Assembly (NCBI GenBank): GCA_030035585.1
Contig: CM057482.1
Coordinates: 8,295,001 to 8,359,000 of the forward strand
Source: Dugong dugon
Taxonomy: Eukaryota > Chordata > Mammalia > Sirenia > Dugongidae
Length of the DNA: 64,000 nt
Direction: 5' to 3'
Position 1 is the first letter of the stretch; each line of letters starts with the position of its first letter. The notes under the pieces are model-generated. The model did not search any database. It worked only from the letters and a program-made list of their open reading frames with translations, and was not told the DNA's origin. Of this stretch, positions 22,846-35,189 are shown piece after piece. The translations under genes and the position numbers were made by a program.

Positions 22846-23104
22846 ATGGCCTTGTGGGATTTGGTCATATAATTATGCTACTCCACTGTACTTTCTTCCA
22901 CTTTAGGAATTCCATGCCCTGCAAGGTTTCCCAGAACAATCTTGAGAATTACCTGTTTGGCCGTGTAACTCTCTTATTTTCCATTTTTCATGTCAAAAGC
23001 TTTGCATAGTGGAGTCTGATGGACCTTATCTAGGCTCTGCCACTTCCTAGGTGTCATTGACTTTACATGGTGCTAGGATGAGGTTAATGGGTGTCTTAGT
23101 TATC

Positions 23105-23940
23105 TAGTGCTTGTTGTTATTGTTAGGTGCCATCTATTAGGTTCTGACTCCCAGTGACCCCATGTACTACAGAATGAAACACTGCCTGGTCCTGTGCCAT
23201 CCTCAGAATCGTTGTTATGCTTGAGCCCATGCAGCCACTGTGTCAGTCCATCTCATTGAGGGTCTTCCTCTTCTTTGCTGACCCTCTACTAAGCATGATG
23301 TCCTTCTCCAGGGACTGATCCCTTCTGATAACATGTCCAAAGCATGTAAGACATAATTTCACCATCCTGGCTTCTAAGGAGCATTCTGGCTGTACTTTTT
23401 CCAAGACAGATTTGTTCATTCTTTTTGCAGTCCGTGGTATATTCTTTGCCAAGACCACAATTCAAAGGTGTCAGTTCTTCCGTCTTCCTTATTCATCATC
23501 CAGCTTTTGCATGCATATGAGGCAGTTGAAAATACCATGGCTTGAGTCAGGCGCACCTTAGTCTTCAGGGTGATAGCTTTGCTTTTCAACACTTTAAAGA
23601 GGTCTTTTGCGGCAGATTTGCCCATTGCAATGCGCCTTTTGATTTCTTGACTGCTGCTTCCATGGGTGTTGATTGTGAATCCAAGTAAAATGAAATCCTT
23701 AACAACTTCAATCTTTTCTCCATTTATCATGATGTTGTTTATTGGTCCAGTTGTGAGGATTTTTGTTTTCTTTATGTTAAGGTGTAATCTATACTGAAGG
23801 CCGTGGTCTTTGATCTTCATCAGTAAGTGCTTCAAGTCCTCTTCAGTTTCGGCAAGCAAGGTTGTATCATCTGTATGTTGCAGGTTGTTAATGAGTCTTC
23901 CTCCAATTTTGATGCCTCGCTCTTCTTCACAGAGTCCGGC
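23105..23940 (-). pseudogene. RTE-class LINE reverse-transcriptase C-terminal part, minus strand
   Basis: Second large RTE copy, antisense to TLN2. The minus frames read LAETEEDLKHLLMKIKDHGL, INGEKIEVVKDFILLG, then DTFELWSWQR and EKVQPECSLEARM, split over at least two frames by a frameshift near 23430. It overlaps in content with the 7669 copy. The 5' end is cut where an LTR begins. Confidence 0.82.
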
Positions 23941-24406
23941 TGCTCAGGTTATGATCTAGTGCTGCTATACCAGAAATACCACAAGTGGATAGCTTTAACA
24001 AACAGAAGTTTATTTTCTCACAGTCTAGGAGGCTAGACTCCAGGGGAAGCTTTCTCTCTCGGTTGGCTCTGGGGGAAGGTTCTTGTCATCAGTCTTCTAG
24101 GAGGTCCTCTGTACAGGACCCTGGGTCCAAAGGGAAGTGTGTGCTCCTGGTTCTTGCTTGGTGATAATGAGGTCCCCCTGTCTTTCTATTTGCTTCTCTC
24201 TTTTATATCTCAAAAGAGATCGACTCAAAATACAACCTAATCTCATAGATTGAGTCCTGCCTCATTAACATCTTAGTGCTGTCTCATTTACAACACATAG
24301 GATAATCACATCAGATGACAGAATGGTGGGCAGTCACACAGTACAGGGAATTATGGCCCAGCTAAGTTGATACACATTTTTGGGTGACCCAATTCAAGCC
24401 ATAACA
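23941..24406 (-). mobile_element. Solo LTR, same family as 61722-62406, minus strand
   Basis: Its reverse complement reads tgttatggcttgaattgggt, then atcctatgtgttgtaaat, gttaatgaggcaggactcaa, tcttttgagatataaaagag and aataaacttctgtttgtt, all shared in order with the 61722 element. No clear target duplication. Confidence 0.78.
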
Positions 24407-25375
24407 ATGGGGTAAGTGTTATATACCTGGCATATGATGGATGATCAGAAATTGGTATCCCCATCTCTGCGTGAGATGGTACTTCCACGTCAGCCACGTG
24501 GAACTGTTTCTGAGGTTATATGGATTCCAAGATGATTCTGTCCCTAAGAGAAGCCTCCTGAGCTAAGATTCAGAAAGTATCTCAGTGCTCCCAGCTGTGA
24601 TTTTAGTTTTTAAAACTTTGTTTTGGGTCCTTCTGTGTTGGTATGTGTTAGTTTTGAGGTTTTTTCCTTCCAGTGAGGCATTTTCCAAAGTCGTTCTGAC
24701 ATTCTGAGGCAGCTCCGTGTGAGAGTAAGCTGTGAACTCTCTGAGGGCCACAGTGTTGTTTTGTTTGCAAGAGCCTGGCTCGGTGCAGATTAATTAAATG
24801 TTTGTTCCCTGGAGAATAATTGATAGGCTGGTTTTGCATATTTTCTATATCTTTCCATATGTACGCAGATGTATGCTTTTGAGTACATTTTACTTTTCTC
24901 CGTTTTTTTGTAGTGTTTCAATAAAGGCAAATGTGGAGATAATGGGGACAAAATAAGTTTGGGAGCCTATTTTCTTGTATCAAAAAATAGAATAAATCGC
25001 CAGGCAGCAGCTAAAAGTGAGAGTTTTAGTCCATTTAAGCCTTGGAAAAATTCATTAGAAAATCTATGAACACACTGAAGGTAGTTGAGGCTGCTTAGAC
25101 CATTTTAATACCCTCTTATCAGTCTTGATTCAGAGAATCTCTTCTCCGTCTTCAAACTCGGGAAATTACCTTTTTGTTTATTTGGTGAAGAGGCTGTTGG
25201 TTGTATAACACACAGAAAAAGAGTTGCCGAATGGCCATCAGCCATACTGTAAAATCCCAGCTAGTGTCACAAGTACCTTGTGCCCCTATTTAAATATTTC
25301 CTTAGCCCTGCTGGCTAAGGAAATATACTCGAAGAAATTTGCCCTTTTTTTTTCCCATAAGACTAACATAGTTTA
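24407..25375. other. No recognised feature
   Basis: Noncoding sequence without a nameable repeat. Confidence 0.45.
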
Positions 25376-25582
25376 AGGAGCCCTGGTGATGCCATGATTA
25401 AGCGCTCAGCTACTAACTGAATCGTCAGTGGCTGGAATCCACCAGCAGCTCCTTGGAAGAAAAGACCTGGCAATCTGCTCCCATAAAGATTTCAGCCTAG
25501 GAAGCTCTATGGGACAGTTCTACTCTGTCATGTAGGGTTACTATGAGTCGGAATCAACCTGACCGCACGCAAGAGCAACAAT
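25376..25582 (+). repeat. AfroSINE (type 1), diverged
   Basis: Head ggagccctggtgatgccatg, middle cagcctaggaagctctatgg, 3' end tcggaatcaacctgaccgca. Confidence 0.85.
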
Positions 25583-27599
25583 ATAGTTCAGCTACTTCAC
25601 TCTTGGAGATTGAGCTGCTTTCTGGAAAACCAATCTTATTTCTCCAATGAGTTGATGAGCCCTTCAGGGTGAGGGACTTCATCTTAGGTATCTCTATACC
25701 CCCTTAGGGCCTAGCGGAGCGCAGGCCATAGAGCTGGCATCCAGCACCTTTTTACTGAACAGATTTTGTTGGTTTGATGCTGTTGTCTCCCAGTATATGA
25801 AGTCTTTTCTGTACTTGGCTGGCCATTTGAAAATCACAGAGCACTGAGCCTCACCTGAGTGAGTGCTCATGAACACTGGATTTCTACAGTTCCATTGAAG
25901 AAAATTTCAGACCCATCGGGAAACGTTCGGTTGCTATCATCTCTCATCACTCCTAAGTTACTTTTGTGTTTAGAATTCCCTAGTCTCTTCCCAGCTCCAT
26001 CATTAGGTGAAAGTTAGGGGGAAGCTATTTCTTCAGGTTAAAAACAGAGCTAGTTGATAAAACAGTAGAGCCGCCTTCATTACTGTTGGAAAAGCTGTGG
26101 CTCTATGGCAGTGGGACATCATAGTGTTTGCTTATTGCAGGTTGGCTATCCCTTGGGAGGACAGGTCATGCAGGCAGAGCCAGACTTTAGGTACTTGGAA
26201 GGGCCCATAAGTCATCCAGTCTAACAGAGGGCAAGGAAGTTGAAGAAGGTCATCCTAGCATTTTTAGAGCTGAGCAAGGAGTTGACTCCTTGGGACTTTG
26301 TCTTATAATCCATCCCAGTATGTCTCCACTGCTTCCCACTGGCTCCACAGTCAGACTGGGGGGCTTAGACCTAAGAGCTTCCATGCTGGAGGAAGAGCCC
26401 CATGTACTTGGAGGTTCTTATCCCAGAAGCAGGTGCTGGAGAAGCTGCTTGCCAGTGGGCCAAGGTGGGGTATCTTTCAGCATTGATTTCTTGTTGCTGT
26501 TCCTGCTCTGTGGGGCTGTATCACAGAGAGACTGAATGAATATTTTTTCAGTCTGTACTTATTTGATGCATGACCTGGTGACCTGCTCTACCATTCCCTT
26601 CTTTTGCTTTCTGACGATTATGTACCACACAACTAAATCAATAGAGAAGAGAATGGAGAAATAACTCTGTTTAATGTTTCAGGGGTGATGGAGCAATGCT
26701 GTCTATAAATATTTATGCTTTCCTGACATGGTACCTTTTTCTCTTGCCATTTAGAGCGGTTCACAAAAAGATTCACCACTGCAGGAAAAAGAGTGCAGAG
26801 ACATTTTTTTTCTTTGTAAGTTTTCTAGATGTCTTTCAAAAGGTAAGTACTAAAGAAGAAAACTCAGAGAGAATGGGGTTTTTTATTATAATAAATAGTT
26901 TTTTCTACAGCTTTGCGATATTTAGACAGCCTTTTCTCACCCAGGACAGTAATAGTCAGGGGAAATACGGATGCAGTAGTTGAATGCTCTCAGAAAGTCA
27001 AATGTATTTCTTCACTTTGCGGCTTTCTGTGTCCCTCAGCTTCCCATCCTTCCTGGGTTCTGAGCTCTCATTTCCCGTATGCCCCCTGCGCTGTCTGCCT
27101 GAGTGGGCACCATCTGTGCTTTGGTTTTGATAGAAACCCTCAGAGCAGACCAGAGCCCAACTGAAATAGAGACCTAGCGGCCTTTCTTGGGAAGGGCGGA
27201 GGCCTGGCCAGGGAGCTTGGGAGTTGCACCTATCAAAGTTCTCCCTTGGCGAGATGGAGGCCAGGCTGGAGGGATGATGGAAAAGAAGCAAAAGCAGCGC
27301 TTCCTTGCATGGAGGTCCTTGAGTATGCTGTCTGTATTTCAGAAACTCTGCAGCAGGCAGGAGGCGGGCAGGCTAAGGGAAGTCTGCGCTCTTTTACTTG
27401 GCTGTTGTTCCAGCAGCCCAGTGTGGTGGTGGCGGTTATGCCTGCTGATATGTGATTGGTCTTTGGTGACTAGAAAATGGAAAATTAATTATTATAAATG
27501 CATGCAATTTGTGGTAAATAAAAGCTTTTCAAAACAGATGGGGATCAAAGAAAAATGAAAACAGGACCCTGAAAAAGTTGAGCTCCACTGAAATAGCAG
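25583..27599. other. No recognised feature
   Basis: About 2 kb without an identifiable repeat or exon. Overlapping open frames at 26290-27560 on both strands lack recognisable protein content. Confidence 0.4.
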
Positions 27600-27763
27600 A
27601 CGTTGTTATTGTTAGGTGCCATCTAGTTGGTTCCAACTCATAGTGACCCTATAGGACAGAGCAGAGCTGCCTCATAGGGTTTCCAAGGAGACGCTGGTGG
27701 ATTTGAACTGCTGACCTTTTGGTTAGCAGCCACGCTCTTAACCACTGCACCACCAGGGCTCCA
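27600..27763 (-). repeat. AfroSINE (type 1) with RTE-like tail
   Basis: Begins with the inverted tail gttgttattgttaggtgcca and ends accactgcaccaccagggct. Confidence 0.9.
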
Positions 27764-28369
27764 GAGTCTTCTGCTGAGGGGCTTGTGTGTAGGATGTGGT
27801 TCAGGTTGAACAGCTTGCTTGCTTGTGCCGGAGGCCATTCCTGTTCTGACTTAGCCACGCCTACTTCGGTCTTCCTGGGAAGGTCCCGAAGGACCCAGAT
27901 TAAGCCTGAGCCCTCAGGAGCCTCAAAGACTCCCAGCCACTTGAACCCCCAGAGCCCAGCCTCATCCTAGAATCACTTAGACATCGAAAGGCCTTTAGTG
28001 ATAGCACTTGTCACTCTGCACATCTCCATGGTTCCCCCCCTGTGACCAGGTGGGAGCTCTGGGAGAGAAGGGGGAGGGCTTCTCTGTAGAGCAACGTCTG
28101 GCCAGGAAATGGCACTCAATGATACATGTGCGTGAATTAATGAATGAAGAGGCGTAGGCATTCTTTAAGAAACAAGCATTCTGCTTACCTTTCTAGTTGA
28201 GGTAATCAGCTTTCTGCCATATTGAGAGGCAGAGCCAGGACTGAAATCCAGTAATCTGTCTGTCTGTCTCTCTCTTTTTGATCAGTTTTGCAGAAGATTT
28301 TAGAATTGGAGTAGCCACATCACCTCCCTGGCTTAAGCATTTTCTACTCTAAAATCATAGTGAGAATGA
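27764..28369. other. No recognised feature
   Basis: Noncoding sequence without a nameable repeat. Confidence 0.4.
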
Positions 28370-29460
28370 AGATAAGGCACTTGACACCAACTTATTTGAG
28401 GAAAAATCAGATAAAAGAATTAAAAAAAAATGAAGAGACCCTAAAAATTATGTGGAACTCTATCAAGAGGAATAACCTATGAGTGACTAGAGTACCAGAA
28501 CGGGGGAGGATAACAGAAAATATACAGAATTGTTGAAGATTTGTTGGCAGAAAACTTCCCTGATATCGTGAAAGATTAGAAGATATCTATCCAAGAACCT
28601 CATTGAAACCACACAAGGTAGATCCCAAAAGAAAGTCACCAAGACATATTATAATCAAACTTGCCAAAACCAAAGATAAAGAGAGAACTTTAAGAGCGGC
28701 TAGGGATAAACGAAAAGTCCTCTACAAAGGAGAGTCAGTGAGACTAAGCTCGGACTACTCAGCAGAAACCATGCAGGCAAGAACGCAACGGGATGATGTA
28801 TATAAAGCCTTGAAGGAAAAAAATTGCCAGCCAAGAGTTATATGTCCATTAAAACTGTCTCTCAAATACGATGGCGAAAGCAGAGCATTTCCAGATAAAT
28901 AGAAGTTTAGGGAACTTGTAAAAACCAAACCAAAATTACAAGAAATACTAAAGGGAGTCCTCCGATTACAAAATCAATAACATCAGGTAACAACCCAAGA
29001 CTAGAACACAGGACAGAGCAACCAGATATCAACCCAGATGGGGAAGTCACAAAAATACATCAAAGCTAAGACACTGACAACAGGGAAACAGACATCGCTA
29101 TGTAAAAGATGACAACATTAAACAAAAGAGAGGACTAAATAATGTAGTCATATACCTTTCGTATGGAGAGGACATCAGGGTGATATAAAGAAATAGAAGA
29201 TTGTTTTAAACTTAGAAAAATATAGGTTAATATTAAAGTAACCACAAAGGAAACTAACAATCCTACACATCAAAATAAAAAACAAGAAAAACATAAAGAC
29301 TCAGCAAATACAAAATCAACAATGAAAAAGATGAAAAGAAAATATATAAAGAAAAATGAATCTGCACAGAAAATAAAGTGGAACAAAAATTGTGAACAAC
29401 ACACAAAAAAAATACATCAAAATGACAGCACTAAATTATATCACTGACCACTTTTTGTAG
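28370..29460 (+). pseudogene. L1/HAL1-type ORF1 remnant
   Basis: The frame 28603-28902 reads SPRHIIIKLAKTKDKERTLR, then SSDYSAETMQART, LKEKNCQPRVICPLKLSL and FPDK. These are the C-terminal RNA-binding part of L1 ORF1p, which coats L1 RNA. After the ORF1 stop comes A-rich sequence and no ORF2, as in HAL1 (half-L1) elements or a deleted L1. The A-rich tail is followed by a SINE scrap. Old and nonfunctional. Confidence 0.7.
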
Positions 29461-29477
29461 AAAACCAAAAAAAAAAA

Positions 29478-29516
29478 GCCAAACTGGTTGTCATCGACTC
29501 GTAGCTACCCTGTAGG
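29478..29516 (-). repeat. AfroSINE 3'-end fragment
   Basis: Only aactggttgtcatcgactcg and tagctaccctgtagg remain. Confidence 0.6.
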
Positions 29517-29730
29517 AAAAAGAAAATAATCCCTCAGGCAGGGCATGTTAAAAAGCTCGTTGTTTATGAACAGCCATTGTCCTTCCTGCCTGCTCCACCA
29601 GCCTGAAGCCTGTCAACTCTCTGCCTTTGGGGGAAGGAATGCCTTTTAGAATTCTGTATTTTCTCTGTTTTTATCTAATCAGAGCATATTAAGTGTTAAA
29701 AATAATAATAGCAGCTAACATTGCCATTAA

Positions 29731-29889
29731 AAAACACCCATTGCCATCAAGTCGATTCTAACTCATAGTCAACCCTATGGGGCAGAGTAGAACTGCCCCA
29801 TAGGGTTTCCAAGGAGCAGCTGGTAGATTCGAACTGCTGAACTTTTGGTTAGCAGCCGAGCTCTTAACCACTGAGCCGCCAGGGCTCCA
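29731..29889 (-). repeat. AfroSINE (type 1)
   Basis: Minus-strand copy from cccattgccatcaagtcgat to accactgagccgccagggct. Confidence 0.92.
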
Positions 29890-31302
29890 GTATTGTCACT
29901 GGACTTTGCAAATCATAAGTTCTTTCCTATGTGCTGTTTTACATGAGTTTTGCATCAACCGAAAGTCGGGAGGTAGTAACTTTCACAAAGTCATCTGGCC
30001 CCAAGCGGTGCCGCCGTTCAGACCCAGGAGTTCAGTATTCGTCATGACAGGGGCCAGAACAGCCTTTCAAATCACTGAATGATGGCAGCAGTCTTCAGAT
30101 AACTATCAATCTTTGTAAACCTTTACTGAATGGTCCCCTGGAGGAACTCGTCTGACTCCTTCACAGAGCTGCAGTTTTCTTTCTGACTCTTGTTCCTCTG
30201 TAATAAAAAGGACACAAAATCAAATGGCAGAATTGCATCCACTTGTTCCTCAAATACTTGTTGAAAATTTGCCAGGTGCTGAAGATAAGAGATCACTGTG
30301 GACCCTCAAGGAGCTCACAGTTACATTTACGAAGCAGGCTCAGACGCCATTACTCATTCAGGGTGCCATTTTTTTTAAAAATTTTTTTCTAGTATCTACT
30401 CATCTGTCAGGCTCAGTCTAGGCTCAGGAGTCACAGTGGTCATGAGTGGTTTATGTGCAGGGTGCTTAGCACTGTGGGAGAGAGGGAAAGACAGGTGGTG
30501 ACAAAGTGAGCCTTGAACAAGGAGTAGAACTTGGCCGGGGAGGAAGGGTAGCTTTGCCTGAGGCTGTCTGGAATGCTCTTCCACCTCATCTATCCAAACC
30601 CTGACCATCCTTTAAGACTGAGCTTATATCTCACCTCCAACCTGATGCCCTTCCTAACAGACTCAGCCCAAGGTCTCTTCCCCCTACGAATACTTTTGGT
30701 CCTCTTGTCATTGTGTCTACTTTTTTGGAACTTCTTGGTTACCTCCTAGGAATGTCTTTCTCTTCCTGAGTGTGAGTCGTGTGTGCTGTGAGAGTTTCAG
30801 CCCCCTTAAATGCAGTCCCACTCCATCAGGCATGCGTGTATCTGGTACATTGTAGTAGTTGATAAATAGTTATTGATTGTCATCCTACCCTTGGTTGTTT
30901 TCACCGTAGCCCTGAAATGTGAGACTTGATTCTCACCGTGTCCATGAAATATTTCAGTCCTAAATATTTGTGTCCACAATTTTAAGTTGTTATGCTGAAT
31001 ATGGGGAAATTCCACAGAAGGTCGTCAAAATGACTCAGTTGAGGAATGGAATACTTTATGGAATTACTTGGCATGAAAAGACCTAAGGTACTTCCTGTCC
31101 CTTTATGTAACAGAGGGGATGATCTTACAAGGAAGAAAGCCAGATACTTTGATCAGTAGTAGAGGCATTGAGAGTGATCTTGGGTTGTAGTCGAATATAT
31201 TTATTTTCAGTCCTGAATAAAATAAAAGCCTAACTAACCCAAACTGTGTAAAACCAAACCAAATACTGTCGCTCTCCCACTGCAGTTAAACTCTCATATT
31301 TG
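29890..31302. other. Mostly unrecognised, two L2-like stretches
   Basis: 30235-30335 (aaatacttgttgaaaatttg, caaggagctcacagttac) and 30600-30880 (tttaagactgagcttatatc, then gtacattgtagtagttgata) resemble L2 3' ends on the + strand. The rest is unrecognised. Confidence 0.45.
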
Positions 31303-31540
31303 CTGTTGTTAGCTGCCATCAAATCAGCTCCCAACGCATGTGTATAAAAACCCGAGGCTAGAAAGTCGATTCTAACTCATGGCGACCCTGTGTGTTACAA
31401 AGTAGAACTGCTCCATAGGGTTTTCTTGGCTGTAATCTTAACGGAAGCAGTTCATCAGGTCTTTCTTCCATGGTACCACTGGATGGGTTTGAACCACCAA
31501 TCTTTAGGTTAGTGGTTGAGTGCAAACCATTTGCACATAT
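31303..31540 (-). repeat. AfroSINE (type 2), preceded by an RTE-like tail scrap
   Basis: Inverted tail gctgttgttagctgccatca, then a separate copy from gaaagtcgattctaactcat to gtttgaaccaccaatc. Confidence 0.75.
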
Positions 31541-31773
31541 AGTCTCTTCCATATTTGCCTGTATGAACACTAAGGTCTATATAGCTTCAGCCATACCATT
31601 GTAGTATCACAAGTATTTCCCACATTGCAATTGGTTTTGTTGGATGGTGTCGAATGGTGATTTTGGAGAAAGGCTGTGGGCTGGAGGCTGATATGTCCAG
31701 CTTAGAGTGCCACCGTCACCACTCATTAGTTCTGTGACTTTTGGTCGCAATATATACATATCACACGCCAATG

Positions 31774-31936
31774 CATGATGGCGCAGTAGTTAAGAGCTTG
31801 GCTGCTAACCAAAAGGTTGGCAATTCAAATCTACCAGCCACTCCTTGGAAACCCTATGGGGCAGTTCTACTCCATCCTACAGGGTCACTATGAGTCAGAA
31901 TTGACTCGACAGCAAAGGGCTTCGTTTTGGTTTTTG
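31774..31936 (+). repeat. AfroSINE (type 1), head slightly truncated
   Basis: From gatggcgcagtagttaagag to ttgactcgacagcaaagggc, then a T-rich tail. Confidence 0.88.
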
Positions 31937-31996
31937 TACACCTACATTTATGTCTACGGATTATTACATGCATTTGACTATACTGTTAATCAACTG

Positions 31997-32203
31997 AGAG
32001 TCCCTCAGTGGTGCAGTCAGTTAACGCGCCTGGTTGCTAACCCAAGGGTTGGTGGTTCAAGTCCACACAGAGGACCTTGGAAGAAAAGCCTGGTGGTCTA
32101 CTTCCAAGAAAATCAGCCATTGAAAAACCCCATGGAGCACAGTTCTGCTCTACAAACATGGGGTCAGCACGAGTCAGAATCATCTCAATGGCAGCTGGTT
32201 TTG
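31997..32203 (+). repeat. AfroSINE (type 2)
   Basis: Head gagtccctcagtggtgcagt, B box ggttcaagtcc, 3' end catctcaatggcagctggtt. Same orientation as the copy 60 bp upstream. Confidence 0.9.
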
Positions 32204-34937
32204 ATTAGTCAACTTATGTTCAAAGAACCACGTTTGGGAAAATTGTGCTAATTAAAATCCTGATTGAACCATATTTCGCCTAAGTTAGGTGTTATGTTGA
32301 GGACTGAGACAAATGCCAATTCTACAGTCTAATAGTACAGGTGACAAAATATTGTAACACAACTCCTGTCAATGAGGCGTGGCACGTTCAAAGTTGGGGG
32401 ATTCTTCAGTCTCGCCATTTCTTCAGGGATCCTTGTCCTCCATCTCTCCCTCTCTTGACTGGCCTTTTTATTTCCTTTTTTATCTTTCCAGCTTTTTCCT
32501 AAGCTTTATGTTTGTTTTTGAAGTTGTTTTTCAAGAACAAGCCCAGGTTGCAGAGACATTGTAATAAATGTGACACTATTTTAAAATAATCCTTTAGGTA
32601 TGTTCAGGAAATGTTTCTGTTGAGAGTCCATTCATCATTTCATGTCATACCCCATGGAGACAGGTTTTTTCTTCCGTGTGCTCTTAATGAAGTAATATTT
32701 ATGTATACAGGCTTAAATTTGATTTGTTTCAGTCATTCGGAAATGTAAATCATATCCATAACTCACTGATGGATAGGCAAGACTTTTGATCTAGCTTTCT
32801 TTTATTAAGTATAGGAAGATGATACTCCATCAGAGCACTTCAATTTAGTTAATATCCTTTTTAAATTCTGGTTCCATCTGCTCGGCAGTTCTAGAAGCTT
32901 GGGCTTACAGAAAGCTGAGCATGGAGATTTTTTGTGCATGTCCATGTGATTTCCTGAGGTAAATTCTAGTCCAGCCCATTTTCTGTCTGTCATTTCTGCC
33001 GTTTGCAATATATTTTACAATTTACGTTAAACATCTATCTTTCCTTTGCCTCTTTTCTGTAAATCTGGTTGGTTGCCCATGCCAGATGTTTTTCCCGCTG
33101 TTCCTTCCGCTGTCACCCTGTCTCTTGATATGGTCCCTTACAGCCTGAGCCTTTGATAGCGGGCTCGTTCTGTGGGGTAGATTGAACTGTAAAACCTGGA
33201 TTGATTATTGGCCTTCCCAGTTGTTAATGCATATTCATTTAGCTAACCCATAAATCAGACTGCTGATGGCTGTGCATTCAGATCCCATTCTTTCTTACTG
33301 CCTTGATATCTTCTGGGTTGCTCTGTGATGATATTGATGATGCCTTTTGGGTGGGGGCATGAGGAAATCTAGCTTAAGAAAATTATCTGAAATAAAGAAC
33401 AGAGGCAGTTTTAAACGGAAAAATTCTTATTGCAGCCTTATTTATAGTAGTGAAAACCTGCAAGTAGCTCATACGCACACACACATACACAGCCACAGAT
33501 ACAGCTAAGCAGATTATGGGGCCTTACACGGCAGTATTATCAATTTATTAAAAACAGTGCTTCTAAGGAGTTTGCAGTGCTCTGGGAAATGATTATTATG
33601 TAATCAGAATGGGAAACCATCAGCGTAAACACTGGAAGGAGATGTGTCAAAACATGAGCAGTGCTTCTCTCGAGGTGGAGTGGGGCAGGTCATGGATGTT
33701 TGGATTCAGACAGACCTGGGTCTACACCTCCCCTTCCTCCTCTACCTGCCTGTTACTCACAAGACACACCTCTCTTAAGCCTGTCATTCCCGGGGGAAAG
33801 AGGACCTCTCTGCCATAGAATCGTTAAGTGCTTAGTTCAGTGTATGGCATGTAACAATACAACAAGTGAGAGGTCAATTATTAATAAAAATAACATTATC
33901 AGTAATAAATCTTTCACACATCTGACCGCTCTCCTGGCACATGCACTATGTTTATTTCTGCATGTTTTATTTGGTCTTAAATGGCGCCCATTAGGAGGCA
34001 GAGCCCCCAGCCCAGCCACCTCTGTCAAGTCACAGAACCTCTCTGCGGCCTGGTAGCCTTGCCTGGGTGAAGTTGAACTCCTCAGCATGGGGTTATATTG
34101 AAGACTCAGGGACTTGGCCAATAAAAAGTGCTTAGAATCAGCGCGTAATCACTTATACGTGTGAGCTGCTATTATTATTTATTTAACATTTAAAATACAG
34201 GCATTTATTATTATTACTTCTTACATTCCAGAGAATAGGAAAGTTATAGCAAAGACATGCGTCTGGCACAGAGTTGGACTTGATGGCTTATAAGTCTGAG
34301 ATCGGAGATGCTACAAGCTGTATTTAGTTTAATTGGAACATTAAAAATTTTAACTATAAAGTGGGATGACCTTAGAATGAGTGGCCGTAAAAAGCAAGGA
34401 GCCTTCGGAAAATCTAATGTGGTGTGTGAGTGCTGGATCGTTGCTATGATAATATACCCATAGACTTTGACGCTCTAGAAATGTAAAAACTGGTTAAGTT
34501 CCTTGGTTTGTTTTAGTTCTTCAAATATATGTCAGACTGTTAGGTCTGGTATCTAACAGAAAATCCTTTTTGATTTGTGGCTAATGGATTAAGTAACAGA
34601 TAAAGGGCAAGGATACGTTTTTAATTTTCCTTCTTTTTTTTTTTTCCTTCATAATTCCTCTTTGCCAAATGCAGGACTGTTGCCTGTTTGAGTGGTTTAT
34701 AATGTTATGGATGTGCTGCCTTTTGATTGACTGTTTGGAGACAGGTATAGACAGATCCCCTGGTGGGGTGGGGAGGATGGAGCTGGGAAGTGGGAGATGT
34801 CTCCAGTTTCTGAGTGAAACCAGGCGTGATGATAATGCCAGTTCACACTGTCATTTCACAGTCTAGATCCGCTCTGCTTTAGCAAATCGTCTTTAGCTCT
34901 TCAGAATACGTGTGAGAGGGGACTGGAGAAGGAGCTA
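32204..34937. other. Mostly unrecognised, MIR-like stretch
   Basis: 33690-33900 resembles MIR (gattcagacagacctgggtc, tgttactcacaagac). A short (CA)n lies near 33475-33490. The rest is unrecognised. Confidence 0.4.
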
Positions 34938-34950
34938 GCATCCAGTTCTT

Positions 34951-35176
34951 CCTTTTTTTTAAATAATATTTTACCGTGTTTTCAGTGAAGGTTTACACAG
35001 CAGTTTTAGGTTCCTCTTCAACAATTTCCACACAAGTTGTTCAGTGACGTTGGTTACCTTCTTCACAATGTGTGGACATTCTCATTATTTCTGTTCTGGT
35101 TGTTCCGTTTTCGATAATCTAGTTTCCCTGTCCCCTTACATTGTCATCTTTGTTTTAAAGTAATTGTTGACTGGTT
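34951..35176 (-). mobile_element. L1-type 3' end, minus strand, 226 bp
   Basis: Begins with a T run (inverted poly-A), then tattttaccgtgttttcagt and gaaggtttacacagcag, shared with 60592-61227. Flanked by a perfect 13-bp duplication gcatccagttctt (34938-34950 and 35177-35189). Confidence 0.82.
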
Positions 35177-35189
35177 GCATCCAGTTCTT

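Noticed and set aside
28603-28902. Possible novel basic 99-residue protein
   Set aside because: The peptide is the C-terminal part of L1 ORF1p, within an old retrotransposon.
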